Below, piece by piece: positions 55,401 through 64,000 of a stretch of DNA of 64,000 bases (positions within the stretch are counted from its first letter, which is position 1; each line of letters opens with the position of its first letter). The notes beneath the pieces were generated by a model, which was not told the DNA's origin, did not search any database, and saw nothing but the letters and a program-made list of their open reading frames with translations. This stretch comes from Acetobacter malorum (GTDB lineage: Bacteria; Pseudomonadota; Alphaproteobacteria; Acetobacterales; Acetobacteraceae). The stretch lies in assembly GCF_001580615.1 (NCBI RefSeq), contig NZ_LHZC01000049.1, forward strand, positions 62,001 to 126,000. Reading direction: 5' to 3'. Made by a program: the position numbers and the translations under genes.

Positions 55401-58400
55401 CTCCTTTTATGCGCGCCTCTTGCCTGCCTCTGGGCTCTGTCCCCCGCTCTCGCTTTGTGGACCAGCCGCTCTCCCATCATCCCGTCTCAGTCCCGCCCTT
55501 CCAGAACTGATATCAGAACACTCCGCCTCACCGCGCGCAGGACATGGCGTTTTTTTGAAACCTTCGTCACTCCGGCTGATAATATGCTGCCGCCAGACAA
55601 CTTTCAGGAAGACCCCAGCCCCGTTCTGGCCCGACGCACCTCACCGACCAATATTGGCCTCTATCTGCTTTGCTCCATCAACGCGCGCGACTTTGGGTGG
55701 TCCGGCCTTCAGGACACTGTAGAACGGCTGGAATCCACCCTGAAAACAGTCCGGAAAATGGAGAAATACCGGGGCCATTTATACAACTGGTATAGTACAG
55801 AAACCCTTGAGCCTCTGAACCCTCTTTATGTTTCTACGGTGGATAGCGGCAATTTTGCCGGGCATCTCATAACCGTTGCCAGCACCTGCCGTGAATGGCT
55901 CACGCAGGAAACCGAACCCCATGACTGGCGGGCAGGCCTTTCCGACGCCATCACAATCGCCATTATGGAAATCACCTTTCAAGACGGAATACGCCTTCAG
56001 CTGACCAAACAGCAGCGCGTCCTCCTCAGGTCTCTTGGAAAACTGAAAAACGCTGTTCTGTCCGCGCCAGAAGACAAAACCAGCCTTACGCTGACGCATT
56101 TCCTCCAGCCCGCCAAAATCATTGCGGAGCATGCAACGCACGTGTTCCCATTCCCGGAAGAGGCATCCATAGCCTCGTCCAGAGACCCGGCCTTCTGGGC
56201 CTCAGCACCCCTCCGCACCTTGGAAAGTCATCTGCGCGATTTCGACCAGTCTCGAAAATCCGGTCTCCTTGACCGTATTCAAACGCTGGAAGAGCAGGCC
56301 CAGCAGCTTGCAAACGAGATGGACTTCAGTTTTCTACGTGATACATCGCGCAAACTGCTCTCCATCGGCTTTCTGGTGTCTGAAGACACACCCGATGCCA
56401 ACTGTTACGACCTTCTGGCGTCGGAAGCACGGCTGGCTGTGTATTTTGCCATCGCCAAAGGCGACATTCCCGCACGAGACTGGTTCCGCCTTGGCAGGGC
56501 CATAACACCTTCCGGCAATGGGGCAGCGCTTGTTTCCTGGTCTGGCTCCATGTTCGAATATCTCATGCCATCTCTGGTCATGCGCGCACCTGTGGGAAGC
56601 CTGCTACAGGAGACAAACGCCAGAATTGTGCAGCGGCAGATAGCCTACGGCCAGAGCAGAAATATTCCATGGGGTATTTCCGAAGCTGCTTATAACGTCC
56701 GGGATCTTGATTATACCTATCAGTATTCAAATTTTGGCGTTCCGGGACTAGGCCTTAAACGGGGCCTCGCGCAGGATCTGGTCGTGGCCCCCTATGCCAC
56801 CTTACTGGCCGCGATGATTGATCCACAAAAAGCTGTTGCCAATCTTTCCCTTCTAGAAAAAACCGGCGCGCAGGGGCAATACGGCTTTTTTGAAGCTCTG
56901 GATTATACGCCCGAACGTATTCCCGAGAACCAGACTGTGGCTATTGTCCGCGCTTACATGGCGCACCATCAGGGCATGTCCATTCTCGCGGTTGCCGATA
57001 CCGTCCTGAACGGGCTCATGAGAACCCGTTTCCATAATGACCCCACCATGGCCTCTGCAGAACTGCTCCTACAGGAACGCGCGCCAGACAAAAGCGCTGT
57101 AGCCCGCCCCCTCCCTGCTGAACAGGCTATTCCCGCCCCGGCTCCCGATGCGACGATACGCGCAGGCCGCTACTATAACACGGCCTACACGCAGGAGCCG
57201 GTAACCCATCTGCTTTCAAACGGTCGTTATACTGTCATGCTCACATCCGCTGGTTCTGGCTACAGCAGCTGGTATGGACATATGCTGACCCGGTGGCGGG
57301 AAGACCCTACGCTCGACCAGCACGGTTCTTATTTCTACCTGAAAAACGTCAAAACAGGGTTTGTCTGGTCTGCTGGCATCCAGCCCTGCGGGACCATACC
57401 TGATGATTATCTAGTTGGTTTTCATGAAGACCGTGCAGAAATTTCACGTCGGGATGGTCCTCTCACCACTACCATGGACATCATGGTTTCTGCTGAAGAT
57501 GACGCTGAAGTCCGACACCTCACGCTCTCCAATGCGGGTCATGAGACGCAGGACATTGATATCACCTCCTATGCTGAACTCGCCCTTCTGAGCCAGGATT
57601 CAGACCTTGCTCATCCCGCCTTTACCAAACTGTTCGTTCAGACCGAGTATCTTCCGGAAGCCAAGGCTCTTATTGCCACACGCAGGAGGAGAACCCCGGA
57701 TGAGGCAGAAATCTGGGTGGCCCACCTCGCTGTTTCTCACCTTCCCATCAGCATGGGGACTGACCGGGCAGACTTTATCGGCCGCAACCATACAGTGCGG
57801 TCTCCGGCTGCTATTACGAGAAAAACAGCTTTATCCGGGCAAACAGGGACTGTTCTTGACCCCTCTTTCTCTCTTCGTTGCCGAGCCACGCTCAAACCGG
57901 GCACCACAACACGCATTTCTTTCTGGACCATGGCGGCATCATCGCGGGAAAAATTGCTGGACCTGATTGATACACACAAGGACGCTGCTGCTCTTGACCG
58001 CGTGCGCACACTGGCTTGGACGCAGGCGCAAATCCAGTTGCGTCACCTTGACATCCACCCGACGGAAGCTGACCTGTTCCAGCGTCTGGCAAGCCATATC
58101 CTGTTTGCAGGCTCGTCTCTGCGCACCTCGTCCCAGGCCATCAGGCTCGGCGCTGGTCCCCAGACAGGTTTGTGGGAACTCGGTATTTCAGGCGACCTGC
58201 CTCTCGTAGTGCTGACAATCAAGGAAAATTCAGGGACAGACATCGTGCGGCAGGTTCTGCTGGCTCATGAATATTTCCGCCTCAAACAGCTCCCGATTGA
58301 TCTGATTATCCTGAACGACCATCCCTCTTCATACCTGCAGGACCTCCAGATCTCTTTGGAAAATCTGGTGCGTTCCATCCCTAAAGCCGCAACCGGCGGC

Positions 58401-61010
58401 GGGTCCGTTCGTATTTTACGGACTGATCTGCTCCCACCCGGCACTCTGGCGCTTCTCCTGTCCGTCGCGCGCGTTGTTCTGGGGGCTAAAGACAGCCTAG
58501 AAGAGCAGCTTGATGTGGCAGAATCCCAGCCTGCGCAGACGCCCCCTGCCTTTCAGCCTATGCCCACTTCTGATCCTGCTGCTTTTGACACGCCGCCCGT
58601 GCCAGAACTGGAATTCTTCAATGGCTATGGTGGGTTTGCAAACAATGGGGAAACCTATATTGTGGTGCTGTCTCCCGGCACCTCCACCCCGGCTCCGTGG
58701 ATCAACGTTATAGCCAACGAGACATTCGGCTTTCTGGCCTCCGCCGAAGGCAGCGGGCACACATGGGCTCTCAACAGCCGGGAACATCAGATCACGCCTT
58801 GGTCCAATGATCCGGTCAGCAATCCGCCGGGGGAAATTTTCTACCTGCGCGATGAACAAACCCATACCCTGTGGAGCCTTACTGCCGCCGCCCGCAGAGA
58901 TGCCGCGGCAACCTACGTCACGCATCATGGACGGGGCTATACGCGCTACGAACGGATCGCCCACGGCATTGCCAGCAGCCTGTTGCAATATGTTCCGCCA
59001 GCAGACCCGGTAAAACTCTCACGTATTCAACTACATAATCTTTCGGGAGGGTCCCGCACCCTGTCCCTCACAAGCTATGTGGAGTGGGTTCTGGGAACCT
59101 CCCGCACGAAAACTGCGCCTTTCATCACTACGGAAAAAGACCTCAAAACTGGCGCCCTCTTTGCCAGAAACCAGTGGGATGGGACCTATGGCTCCCGTGT
59201 CGCTTTTGCCGATCTGGGCAGCTACGTCACCACCATTTCCGGAGATCGCAAGAGCTTTGTCGGGCGGAACGGGTCACTGGATAACCCCGGAGCCTTTACC
59301 CATTCTGATGGCCTGCACAGTGCAACAGGAGCAGGGCTGGACCCGTGTGGCATCCTCCAGACTCTTATTACGCTGCCTGCCAATGGCCGGGTGGAAATTG
59401 TCTTTCTGTTGGGTGAAGCGGCGGACGAAGCCGAGGCAAGGCGGCTCATTCTCCAGTATCGTACAGCAGACCTTGATGACGTTCTCCAGGCCGTTACTGA
59501 AAAATGGAACACAGTCTGCCATGCTGTTCAGGTCAAAACCCCGGATAGAAGCATGGATATCATGCTGAATGGCTGGCTTTTGTATCAGACCCTCTCCAGC
59601 CGCGTTCTGGCCAGAGCAGGCTTTTATCAGGCCAGTGGCGCCTTTGGCTTCCGGGATCAGTTGCAGGATGGCATGGCGCTGGCCACATCTTCCCCTGAGC
59701 GTGTTCGGGAGCACATTTTACGGGCGGCCTCTCGCCAGTTTCCGGAAGGTGATGTGCAGCATTGGTGGCTTCCTCAAACCGGCTCCGGGGTCCGCACCCA
59801 CATTTCAGATGATTGCACCTGGCTGGCCTACACTGTTGCCCACTATGTCACGACAACGGGGGACAAGGCTGTTCTGGATGAAACCATAGGCTTCCTTGAG
59901 GCTCCCCCTCTGCCAATTACAGAACACGACCATTTTACGGTGCCTGCACTCTCTTCTGAAAAAGCCAGTCTTTTTGAGCATTGTGCACGGGCACTGGACC
60001 ATAGTCTGCCTGTAGGAGCCCATGGCCTGCCGCTTATGGGAACAGGAGACTGGAATGACGGCATGAACAGGGTGGGAGAACAGGGGCGAGGAGAAAGCGT
60101 CTGGCTTGGCTGGTTCCTCTACACCACCCTGAAGATCTTCATTCCTCTGGCCCTTGAGCGCCATGACACTGTTCGGGCCACGCAATGGCACAGCCATACG
60201 GAAAAGCTTGCCAACGCTCTGGAACGCGCATGGGATGGAGACTGGTATCTCCGCGCCTATTTTGATGACGGCACGCCCCTTGGTTCTCACAAAAACACGG
60301 AATGCCAGATTGATGCCATTTCCCAGTCCTGGGCTGTTCTGTCTAACGCGGCCTCCCCGGAACGCACACATCTCGCCATGCACTCAGCCGTTGAGCATCT
60401 TGTTCGGCCGCAGGACGGGCTGATCCTTGTTCTCACGCCACCTTTTGATAAAGCCCTGCCTGACCCCGGTTATATCCGGGGTTATCCACCCGGTGTGCGG
60501 GAAAATGGGGGGCAATATACCCATGCTGCCCTCTGGACTGTGATGGCCATTGCCGCACAGGGAGATGGCAATCAGGCCCATGCTTTGTTCAACATGCTTA
60601 ACCCCATCGAGCACGCCCGGACAAAAGAGGAGGCAAACCGGTACAAACTGGAGCCTTACGTGATTGCTGCGGATATTTATTCCGTCGCGCCCCATACAGG
60701 GCGAGGCGGCTGGTCCTGGTATACCGGCTCTGCCGGGTGGATGCAGCGCACAGGCATTGAATCCCTTCTCGGCATTCGCATTCAGGGGGACATGCTTTTG
60801 ATAAACCCTTGCATTCCTCAGGACTGGTCTGAATTTGAAGTTACCCTGCAGTGGCGCAGCAGTCAGTATCACTGCATCATCAGGAACCTTAACCGTATCA
60901 GCTACAGCACGTCCCCCACCCTAACCGTAGATAATATCCTCGTGGGGAAAACAGACAGATTTCAGCTCCAGGATGATGGAGAGAGCCATACAGTCATTTA
61001 TTCTCTTTAG
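52452..61010 (+). CDS. ndvB: Cyclic beta-1,2-glucan synthase (GT84 + GH94, NdvB/ChvB-like)
   Basis: 2852 residues from the ATG at 52452, behind GGAGC; the open frame reaches back to 52281 but without a good start. This is the usual size for NdvB/ChvB. Order: N-terminal cytoplasmic part; membrane segments near 430-475; glycosyltransferase with YVVTLDADTRLPLE (about 640), GEGSYAGKGIYDVDAFE, LSHDLFEG and QRLHRWTRGDW (about 789); more membrane segments at about 840-1000; a glycoamylase-like middle part (EAAYNVRDLDYTYQYSNFGV, about 1415); then GH94 phosphorylase-like repeats with AFGFRDQLQDGMAL (about 2399) and GTGDWNDGMNRVG (about 2530). It makes periplasmic cyclic glucan from UDP-glucose. It stands alone, with no visible export (NdvA) gene in the window. 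Confidence 0.93.
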   Translation: MDGSTDFPRHATGQSARSSLWRRLFKPDTSFYWQNDGAPVKSEIFGIERLEAHARSLAVAQTITQKSKTSSYPLKHRLAENGVFLRKTDVAITEALQAGKQLTPAAQWLADNYALIDMQIRETSLDLSPGYYARLPKLANGPFEGLPRIFGVIWALVAHTDSHLHQDILCRYLLAYQSVTPLTIGELWAVPMTLRIVLIENLRRTAHAIINNNNSRRAADLFADRLEKTRKDEELSIQKVLALVEPESLTPAFVARLVHRSRGLDLEKDPALVWLEQRLADKKSSIEKTIQDDFQNQGAFNATVRNIITSLRLITGLDWTEIFEQVCLIDKAFTNYPSFTQADFTSRDLYRKAIEDLALGSKVSELDIAHRAITFAQQAEETHASDPRKSDPGYYLLLEGRLELEAEIGFSPPLSRKFIRDFCHQGITGYSLAIFALSLFFLSIPIWISEKEYTHTFWLVLVVLCAGIPTSEAAVACINRLALRAVKVTMLPGLELLQGIPDHMRTLVVIPALLTDAKTVKELLTRLEVHYLATHDRGVHFALLTDWKDCDTETSADDGVLLHQAVTGIALLNQRFGPSPNGDRFLLLHRRRIWSECEGVWMGWERKRGKLHELNRLLRGATDTTFLDDQNRLLPQNVRYVVTLDADTRLPLETVRRLVGKLAHPLNTPQFNPETRRVEKGYAILQPRVTPSLPVGHHSTVFQKIYSTSSGIDVYSAAISDLYQDMFGEGSYAGKGIYDVDAFESALAGRVPEGTLLSHDLFEGIFARAALASDIEVVEEFPTDYMVSAQRLHRWTRGDWQLLPWIISGTAKTPLPHDRLSGIARWKMVDNLRRTLCAPFTLFTLLSAWLLTPENAAVWTLFIILIVALPAFLPVLPDLFPRREWITFRNYFSVITAHLTTAAIMTALNLTFLAHQAFLMMDAIGRTLVRVFITRRLLLQWVPAAHTAHLLQSGMAQYYQKMVAAPIFAGVLTLYVTWTDPETLLLCAPLACLWALSPALALWTSRSPIIPSQSRPSRTDIRTLRLTARRTWRFFETFVTPADNMLPPDNFQEDPSPVLARRTSPTNIGLYLLCSINARDFGWSGLQDTVERLESTLKTVRKMEKYRGHLYNWYSTETLEPLNPLYVSTVDSGNFAGHLITVASTCREWLTQETEPHDWRAGLSDAITIAIMEITFQDGIRLQLTKQQRVLLRSLGKLKNAVLSAPEDKTSLTLTHFLQPAKIIAEHATHVFPFPEEASIASSRDPAFWASAPLRTLESHLRDFDQSRKSGLLDRIQTLEEQAQQLANEMDFSFLRDTSRKLLSIGFLVSEDTPDANCYDLLASEARLAVYFAIAKGDIPARDWFRLGRAITPSGNGAALVSWSGSMFEYLMPSLVMRAPVGSLLQETNARIVQRQIAYGQSRNIPWGISEAAYNVRDLDYTYQYSNFGVPGLGLKRGLAQDLVVAPYATLLAAMIDPQKAVANLSLLEKTGAQGQYGFFEALDYTPERIPENQTVAIVRAYMAHHQGMSILAVADTVLNGLMRTRFHNDPTMASAELLLQERAPDKSAVARPLPAEQAIPAPAPDATIRAGRYYNTAYTQEPVTHLLSNGRYTVMLTSAGSGYSSWYGHMLTRWREDPTLDQHGSYFYLKNVKTGFVWSAGIQPCGTIPDDYLVGFHEDRAEISRRDGPLTTTMDIMVSAEDDAEVRHLTLSNAGHETQDIDITSYAELALLSQDSDLAHPAFTKLFVQTEYLPEAKALIATRRRRTPDEAEIWVAHLAVSHLPISMGTDRADFIGRNHTVRSPAAITRKTALSGQTGTVLDPSFSLRCRATLKPGTTTRISFWTMAASSREKLLDLIDTHKDAAALDRVRTLAWTQAQIQLRHLDIHPTEADLFQRLASHILFAGSSLRTSSQAIRLGAGPQTGLWELGISGDLPLVVLTIKENSGTDIVRQVLLAHEYFRLKQLPIDLIILNDHPSSYLQDLQISLENLVRSIPKAATGGGSVRILRTDLLPPGTLALLLSVARVVLGAKDSLEEQLDVAESQPAQTPPAFQPMPTSDPAAFDTPPVPELEFFNGYGGFANNGETYIVVLSPGTSTPAPWINVIANETFGFLASAEGSGHTWALNSREHQITPWSNDPVSNPPGEIFYLRDEQTHTLWSLTAAARRDAAATYVTHHGRGYTRYERIAHGIASSLLQYVPPADPVKLSRIQLHNLSGGSRTLSLTSYVEWVLGTSRTKTAPFITTEKDLKTGALFARNQWDGTYGSRVAFADLGSYVTTISGDRKSFVGRNGSLDNPGAFTHSDGLHSATGAGLDPCGILQTLITLPANGRVEIVFLLGEAADEAEARRLILQYRTADLDDVLQAVTEKWNTVCHAVQVKTPDRSMDIMLNGWLLYQTLSSRVLARAGFYQASGAFGFRDQLQDGMALATSSPERVREHILRAASRQFPEGDVQHWWLPQTGSGVRTHISDDCTWLAYTVAHYVTTTGDKAVLDETIGFLEAPPLPITEHDHFTVPALSSEKASLFEHCARALDHSLPVGAHGLPLMGTGDWNDGMNRVGEQGRGESVWLGWFLYTTLKIFIPLALERHDTVRATQWHSHTEKLANALERAWDGDWYLRAYFDDGTPLGSHKNTECQIDAISQSWAVLSNAASPERTHLAMHSAVEHLVRPQDGLILVLTPPFDKALPDPGYIRGYPPGVRENGGQYTHAALWTVMAIAAQGDGNQAHALFNMLNPIEHARTKEEANRYKLEPYVIAADIYSVAPHTGRGGWSWYTGSAGWMQRTGIESLLGIRIQGDMLLINPCIPQDWSEFEVTLQWRSSQYHCIIRNLNRISYSTSPTLTVDNILVGKTDRFQLQDDGESHTVIYSL

Positions 61011-61028
61011 TTGAAAGCCGCGACATAC

Positions 61029-61068
61029 CTGTGACATTAAGAGAGAAGGATTTTTCTTAATGTCACAG
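61029..61068. terminator. Long hairpin after the glucan synthase gene
   Basis: CTGTGACATTAAGA and TCTTAATGTCACAG, perfect 14-bp arms with a 12-base loop, 18 bp after the stop. Only a weak T-rich stretch follows. A terminator or mRNA-stabilising stem for the 8.6-kb message. Confidence 0.65.
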
Positions 61069-61094
61069 TATTTCTCACGCGTTAACGAGAACCC

Positions 61095-61946
61095 ATGCCG
61101 ATAAATTTTATGTCCAAATATTTCTATCATGCGCTTGCAGCACTCTGCTTTTCAGCGCTTTCACCCATACCGGCACATGCCCAGAGCCGTCCTGAACCGG
61201 GAAGACCCGTTAGTTCTACAAATTCCGGCATGAATGAAAGGGTTGTTAACGTCCCCCTCCGGGATGGCGGTTCTGTCAGAGCTCTTTTTTGCGCACCTGC
61301 ACGACCACGAGCGATCCTGATCATGCTTCCCGGTGGCGCTGGCAACATTGGTCTGGGGCTGGACGGCAGCATCCGGCACGGAAATAATTTTGTTGTGCGA
61401 ACGCGGGGTCTCTGGAGCCAGCGCCACTACGCAGTCCTCATTCCAGATACACTTAATCATGCAAATCTCAGGGGACACCGCAATTCCGCATCCTATGCGC
61501 GTGTTATTGAGGATCTTCTGATTTTTGCTCATAAGGAAGGTACCTCTCCAGTTTTTCTTCTCGGCACGAGCCAGGGCGCAATCGCTGCGGCTAACGGCGC
61601 GGCTCATGCCCCACCAGACACCCTTGCTGGCGTTGTGCTGAGTGAATCTGTCTCCGTCATGGGTGGCAGCAAGGAAACTGTTTTTAACGCTCCCCTTCAG
61701 GACATCCATGCACCGGTTCTCATCGTTGCCAACCAGAATGACCGCTGCAACGTGGCCCCACCGCAGAACGCAGACCGTATTGCAGCTTCCCTAACAGGCA
61801 GTTCTGACGTGCAGGTATTAAGAGCGACGGGAGGCCTCACTCAATCGAAAAAGACGTGCGGTTCTCTTAGCCCTCATGGTTATTTTGGCATTGAAGAGGA
61901 CGTCATTGCTAAAATCAGTGCGTGGATGGAGACAAAATTGAGATAA
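61095..61946 (+). CDS. Exported alpha/beta hydrolase
   Basis: 283 residues. A signal peptide ends about residue 29 (ALSPIPAHA). The likely catalytic triad is Ser159 in GTSQGA, Asp216 in NQNDRC and His261 in SPHGYFG; LPGGAGNIGLG (78-88) may form the oxyanion hole. Substrate not recognisable; relatives are listed as hydrolases of unknown role. It starts 27 bp after the hairpin that follows the glucan synthase gene, so read-through transcription is possible, but a functional link to the glucan is not shown. Confidence 0.82.
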   Translation: MPINFMSKYFYHALAALCFSALSPIPAHAQSRPEPGRPVSSTNSGMNERVVNVPLRDGGSVRALFCAPARPRAILIMLPGGAGNIGLGLDGSIRHGNNFVVRTRGLWSQRHYAVLIPDTLNHANLRGHRNSASYARVIEDLLIFAHKEGTSPVFLLGTSQGAIAAANGAAHAPPDTLAGVVLSESVSVMGGSKETVFNAPLQDIHAPVLIVANQNDRCNVAPPQNADRIAASLTGSSDVQVLRATGGLTQSKKTCGSLSPHGYFGIEEDVIAKISAWMETKLR

Positions 61947-61960
61947 GCCTCTCAAAAGAA

Positions 61961-63172
61961 TTACGGACTTTCCGCGTGTCGGGGCGCGAGGCGGTGACCT
62001 GCTGGAAACCCATGCGAGCATGCTTGCCACGCAATCCCAAAGCCGCAGAGCAAAAGACTGAGCATCGCCCACGGGAAAGAGGATGCCCCCCACAAATCAA
62101 GCAGAGCGCCGCCTAGCAGACCGCCCCCGGCAATGGCGCTGTTCCAGGCTACGACATTCATAGAGAGTGCCACATCTGTGCCCTCGCCTGCCGCATCCGC
62201 CAGAGCCGTCTGCAGCAATGTTGCTGCACCGCCGAACGTCAGCCCCCATATGGTAACACCTGCCCAGATGACCGCAGGAGAATTCGCTCCAACGGCAAAA
62301 GCAACGCAGACCAGTGCAAAAACTGCCAGACTGACCAAAACCGCGGCACGCAGCACGTGATCCACCAGTCGTCCTATCAGGCCGATGCCGCCAAGGGCTG
62401 CCATACCGAACACCAGCAACACAAGATCCGCCTCCCCTGCCAGCCCTGATGGCACAAGAAAAGGCACGATATAGGTGTAGAGAATATTGTGCGCGAACAT
62501 CCACATCATCACGACGCCCAGCACCGATCTGACCCCGGGCGTCATCAGCACATGCCGAAAGGGAAGACGTTCCGTATGGGGCGTCCCCGGAAAATCCGGC
62601 ACCGTTGCCAGCACCCAGCCAACCAGCAGAAGTGTAAAGGCCGACATCACCCCAAATGCCAGCCGCCACCCCAGCGCAGCCCCCAGCCATGTACCAGCCG
62701 GCACCCCCAGAGATAGCGCAATGGGTGTGCCCACCATGGCAATGGCCAGCGCCCGCCCCTGCTGGGGCCGAGTTACCATCCGTCGCGCATACCCCGCCAG
62801 CAATGCCCAGGCCAGACCGGCTGCAGCACCTGCACAGTAACGGGCCACAAGTGTCAGCCAATAATTTGATGAGAGCGCCGTTATGGAATTAAACATCAGA
62901 AAACCGAGGATCGCGAGAAGCAACACGGCGCGCCGTCGCCATCTTTGTGTGGCAAGCGTGAGCGGGATAGCAGCACTCAGGGACCCCACGGCATAAGCCG
63001 TCACCATCTGCCCGGCATAAGCGGCAGACACATGCAGGCCTGCGCTTATTTCCGGCAGGAGGCCGGCCGGTAGCGTCTCCGTCATGATGCACAGGAACCC
63101 GGTCATTGCGAGCGCCAGAAGACCAGCAACCGGCAGGCGGTCGTCTGAAGATAGGGAAAGACTTTCGGTCAT
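61961..63172 (-). CDS. MFS exporter, DHA1 family (AraJ/sugar-efflux type)
   Basis: 403 residues from the ATG at 63172, 12 membrane segments. The segment ETLPAGLLPEISAGLHVSAA after helix 1 and the helix 4-5 region GAAAGLAWALLAGYARRMV are typical of DHA1 arabinose/nucleoside/chloramphenicol-type exporters. The frame upstream to 63244 is open but looks unrelated. It is divergent from a short-chain dehydrogenase gene with a shared operator-like palindrome between them. Substrate unknown. Confidence 0.88.
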   Translation of the reverse strand: MTESLSLSSDDRLPVAGLLALAMTGFLCIMTETLPAGLLPEISAGLHVSAAYAGQMVTAYAVGSLSAAIPLTLATQRWRRRAVLLLAILGFLMFNSITALSSNYWLTLVARYCAGAAAGLAWALLAGYARRMVTRPQQGRALAIAMVGTPIALSLGVPAGTWLGAALGWRLAFGVMSAFTLLLVGWVLATVPDFPGTPHTERLPFRHVLMTPGVRSVLGVVMMWMFAHNILYTYIVPFLVPSGLAGEADLVLLVFGMAALGGIGLIGRLVDHVLRAAVLVSLAVFALVCVAFAVGANSPAVIWAGVTIWGLTFGGAATLLQTALADAAGEGTDVALSMNVVAWNSAIAGGGLLGGALLDLWGASSFPWAMLSLLLCGFGIAWQACSHGFPAGHRLAPRHAESP

Positions 63173-63333
63173 CTGCAACTCATATAAATGGAACGGATGA
63201 TACAGATATAGGGATGGCAATACGCAGGCAATGATTTTCTGCATCGCTCAAGCGGGAAGTGATTGTCCGAGGACAGATCCAGAAAATTCCATACCCTTCA
63301 ATACAGATTTCACTTGCAAACTATCTTTCTCTT

Positions 63334-63357
63334 ATTCTGTATTGACCGATACGGAAT
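63334..63357. promoter_or_regulatory. Operator-like palindrome between MFS and SDR genes
   Basis: ATTCTGTAT, six bases, ATACGGAAT: 9-bp arms with one mismatch, 16 bp before the dehydrogenase start. A third half copy, AATACAGATT, lies at 63300-63309. It fits a TetR-type regulator, whose gene may lie beyond the window. Confidence 0.5.
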
Positions 63358-63372
63358 AGAGGAAAATGCGAG

Positions 63373-64000
63373 ATGGAAAACTTTTCAGGCAAGAAAGCCT
63401 TCGTCATTGGCGGAAGTCGGGGGATTGGTGCCGCTATCGTCAGACGTCTGGCAACTGAAGGCGCATCTGTACGCTTCACATGGGCCGGTTCGCGCACAAT
63501 AGCGGAAGAGCTTGCCCGTCAGACCGGGGCGGAAGCCATTCAGGCAGATGCAACTGATCGCACAGCCATTCTTGCCGCCACACGCGATGCCGGTCCTATC
63601 GACATTTTCGTCTTCAACGCAGGCATCTGCATCGCCGGAGATCCGCTCACACTTGATCCTGATGACGTTGATCGCATGATCGATATCAACATCCGTGCAG
63701 CCTATCACTGCGCGGTGGAAGCCGCCCGTTCCATGCCGAACGGTGGTCGGATCATCCTGATTGGCTCCACAAACGCCAATCGTGTTCCCTTCAAGGGGCT
63801 GGCGGCCTACAGCATGACAAAATCTGCCCTGCAAAGCATGGTGCGCGGCCTGGCACGAGACTTTGGAGAGAGGCACATCACCGTCAACGTCATTCAGCCG
63901 GGGCCAACGGATACAGATATGAATCCGGCCAATGGTCCGGAAGCCGATCTCATGCACAGCGTTATGGCGATCAAGGAACATGGTACTGCAGAGGATGTTG
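63373..64000 (+). CDS. Short-chain dehydrogenase/reductase (truncated by window end)
   Basis: At least 209 residues; the frame runs off the window. Classical SDR: cofactor loop GGSRGIG (13-19), NAG at 82-84, catalytic Ser132 (IGST), Tyr146 and Lys150 (AAYSMTK), then QPGPTDTDMN. The ATG at 63373 follows GAGG. Substrate unknown; the divergent exporter and shared palindrome suggest a small induced detoxification unit (inference). Confidence 0.88.
   Translation, partial: MENFSGKKAFVIGGSRGIGAAIVRRLATEGASVRFTWAGSRTIAEELARQTGAEAIQADATDRTAILAATRDAGPIDIFVFNAGICIAGDPLTLDPDDVDRMIDINIRAAYHCAVEAARSMPNGGRIILIGSTNANRVPFKGLAAYSMTKSALQSMVRGLARDFGERHITVNVIQPGPTDTDMNPANGPEADLMHSVMAIKEHGTAEDV

Noticed and set aside
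62097-62861. 254-residue Gly/Cys-rich minus-strand frame inside the MFS gene
   Set aside because: The composition is typical of an out-of-frame reading of membrane-protein codons; the MFS frame accounts for the whole region.

Overview
The window looks like chromosomal DNA of an acetic acid bacterium (Acetobacteraceae, most likely Acetobacter or a close relative). This rests on gene content and style, not on a marker gene: a three-subunit molybdopterin aldehyde dehydrogenase with a triheme cytochrome c, a SatP acetate transporter, many periplasmic dehydrogenases, two complete three-part efflux systems and dense overlapping gene pairs. There is no rRNA, tRNA, insertion sequence, phage gene or CRISPR array that I can see. 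About 46 protein genes fill nearly all the sequence.

Layout. 1-7.4 kb (minus): a four-gene operon for ferredoxin-linked pyruvate oxidation (GltD-like Fe-S flavoprotein, pyruvate:ferredoxin oxidoreductase NifJ, dihydroorotate-dehydrogenase-like protein, phosphotransacetylase). 7.7-14.8 kb (plus): an RbbA-type ABC efflux operon with its own outer-membrane factor and TetR regulator. 15.3-20 kb (plus): a Sad-type succinate-semialdehyde dehydrogenase with a strong promoter and long leader, the acetate transporter SatP and a secreted phosphoesterase. 20-30.4 kb: a flavin reductase, two pirin-type cupins, two LysR regulators, LtrA, an EmrAB-OMF efflux operon and a small lytic transglycosylase.

30.5-52 kb is the notable part: an amine and polyamine oxidation island. 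A nine-gene minus-strand operon (43.65 to 33.9 kb) runs TonB receptor, spermidine-dehydrogenase-like flavoprotein, amino acid/amine permease, then aauB-aauE-aauD-aauA for a tryptophan-tryptophylquinone (TTQ) amine dehydrogenase, then two monoheme cytochromes c. Around it lie a PuuB-like oxidase with an aldehyde dehydrogenase, a second MauD-like protein whose CxxC has become CxxS, a PuuR-like XRE-cupin regulator, the Mo-aldehyde dehydrogenase operon, and an omega-amino acid aminotransferase paired with a protein that matches malonate semialdehyde decarboxylase, under a divergent MocR regulator. Read together, these genes could take spermidine or diamines to GABA and beta-alanine, then to succinate semialdehyde and malonate semialdehyde, then to acetaldehyde and acetate. 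This pathway is inference from gene families and neighbourhood.

52.3-61 kb (plus): one giant gene for a cyclic beta-1,2-glucan synthase (about 2850 residues), preceded by a 12-codon leader ORF with a strong ribosome binding site and a perfect 14-bp palindrome. 61-64 kb: an exported alpha/beta hydrolase, an MFS exporter and a divergent short-chain dehydrogenase cut by the window end. Several inverted repeats in the intergenic regions are listed as candidate operators or terminators.
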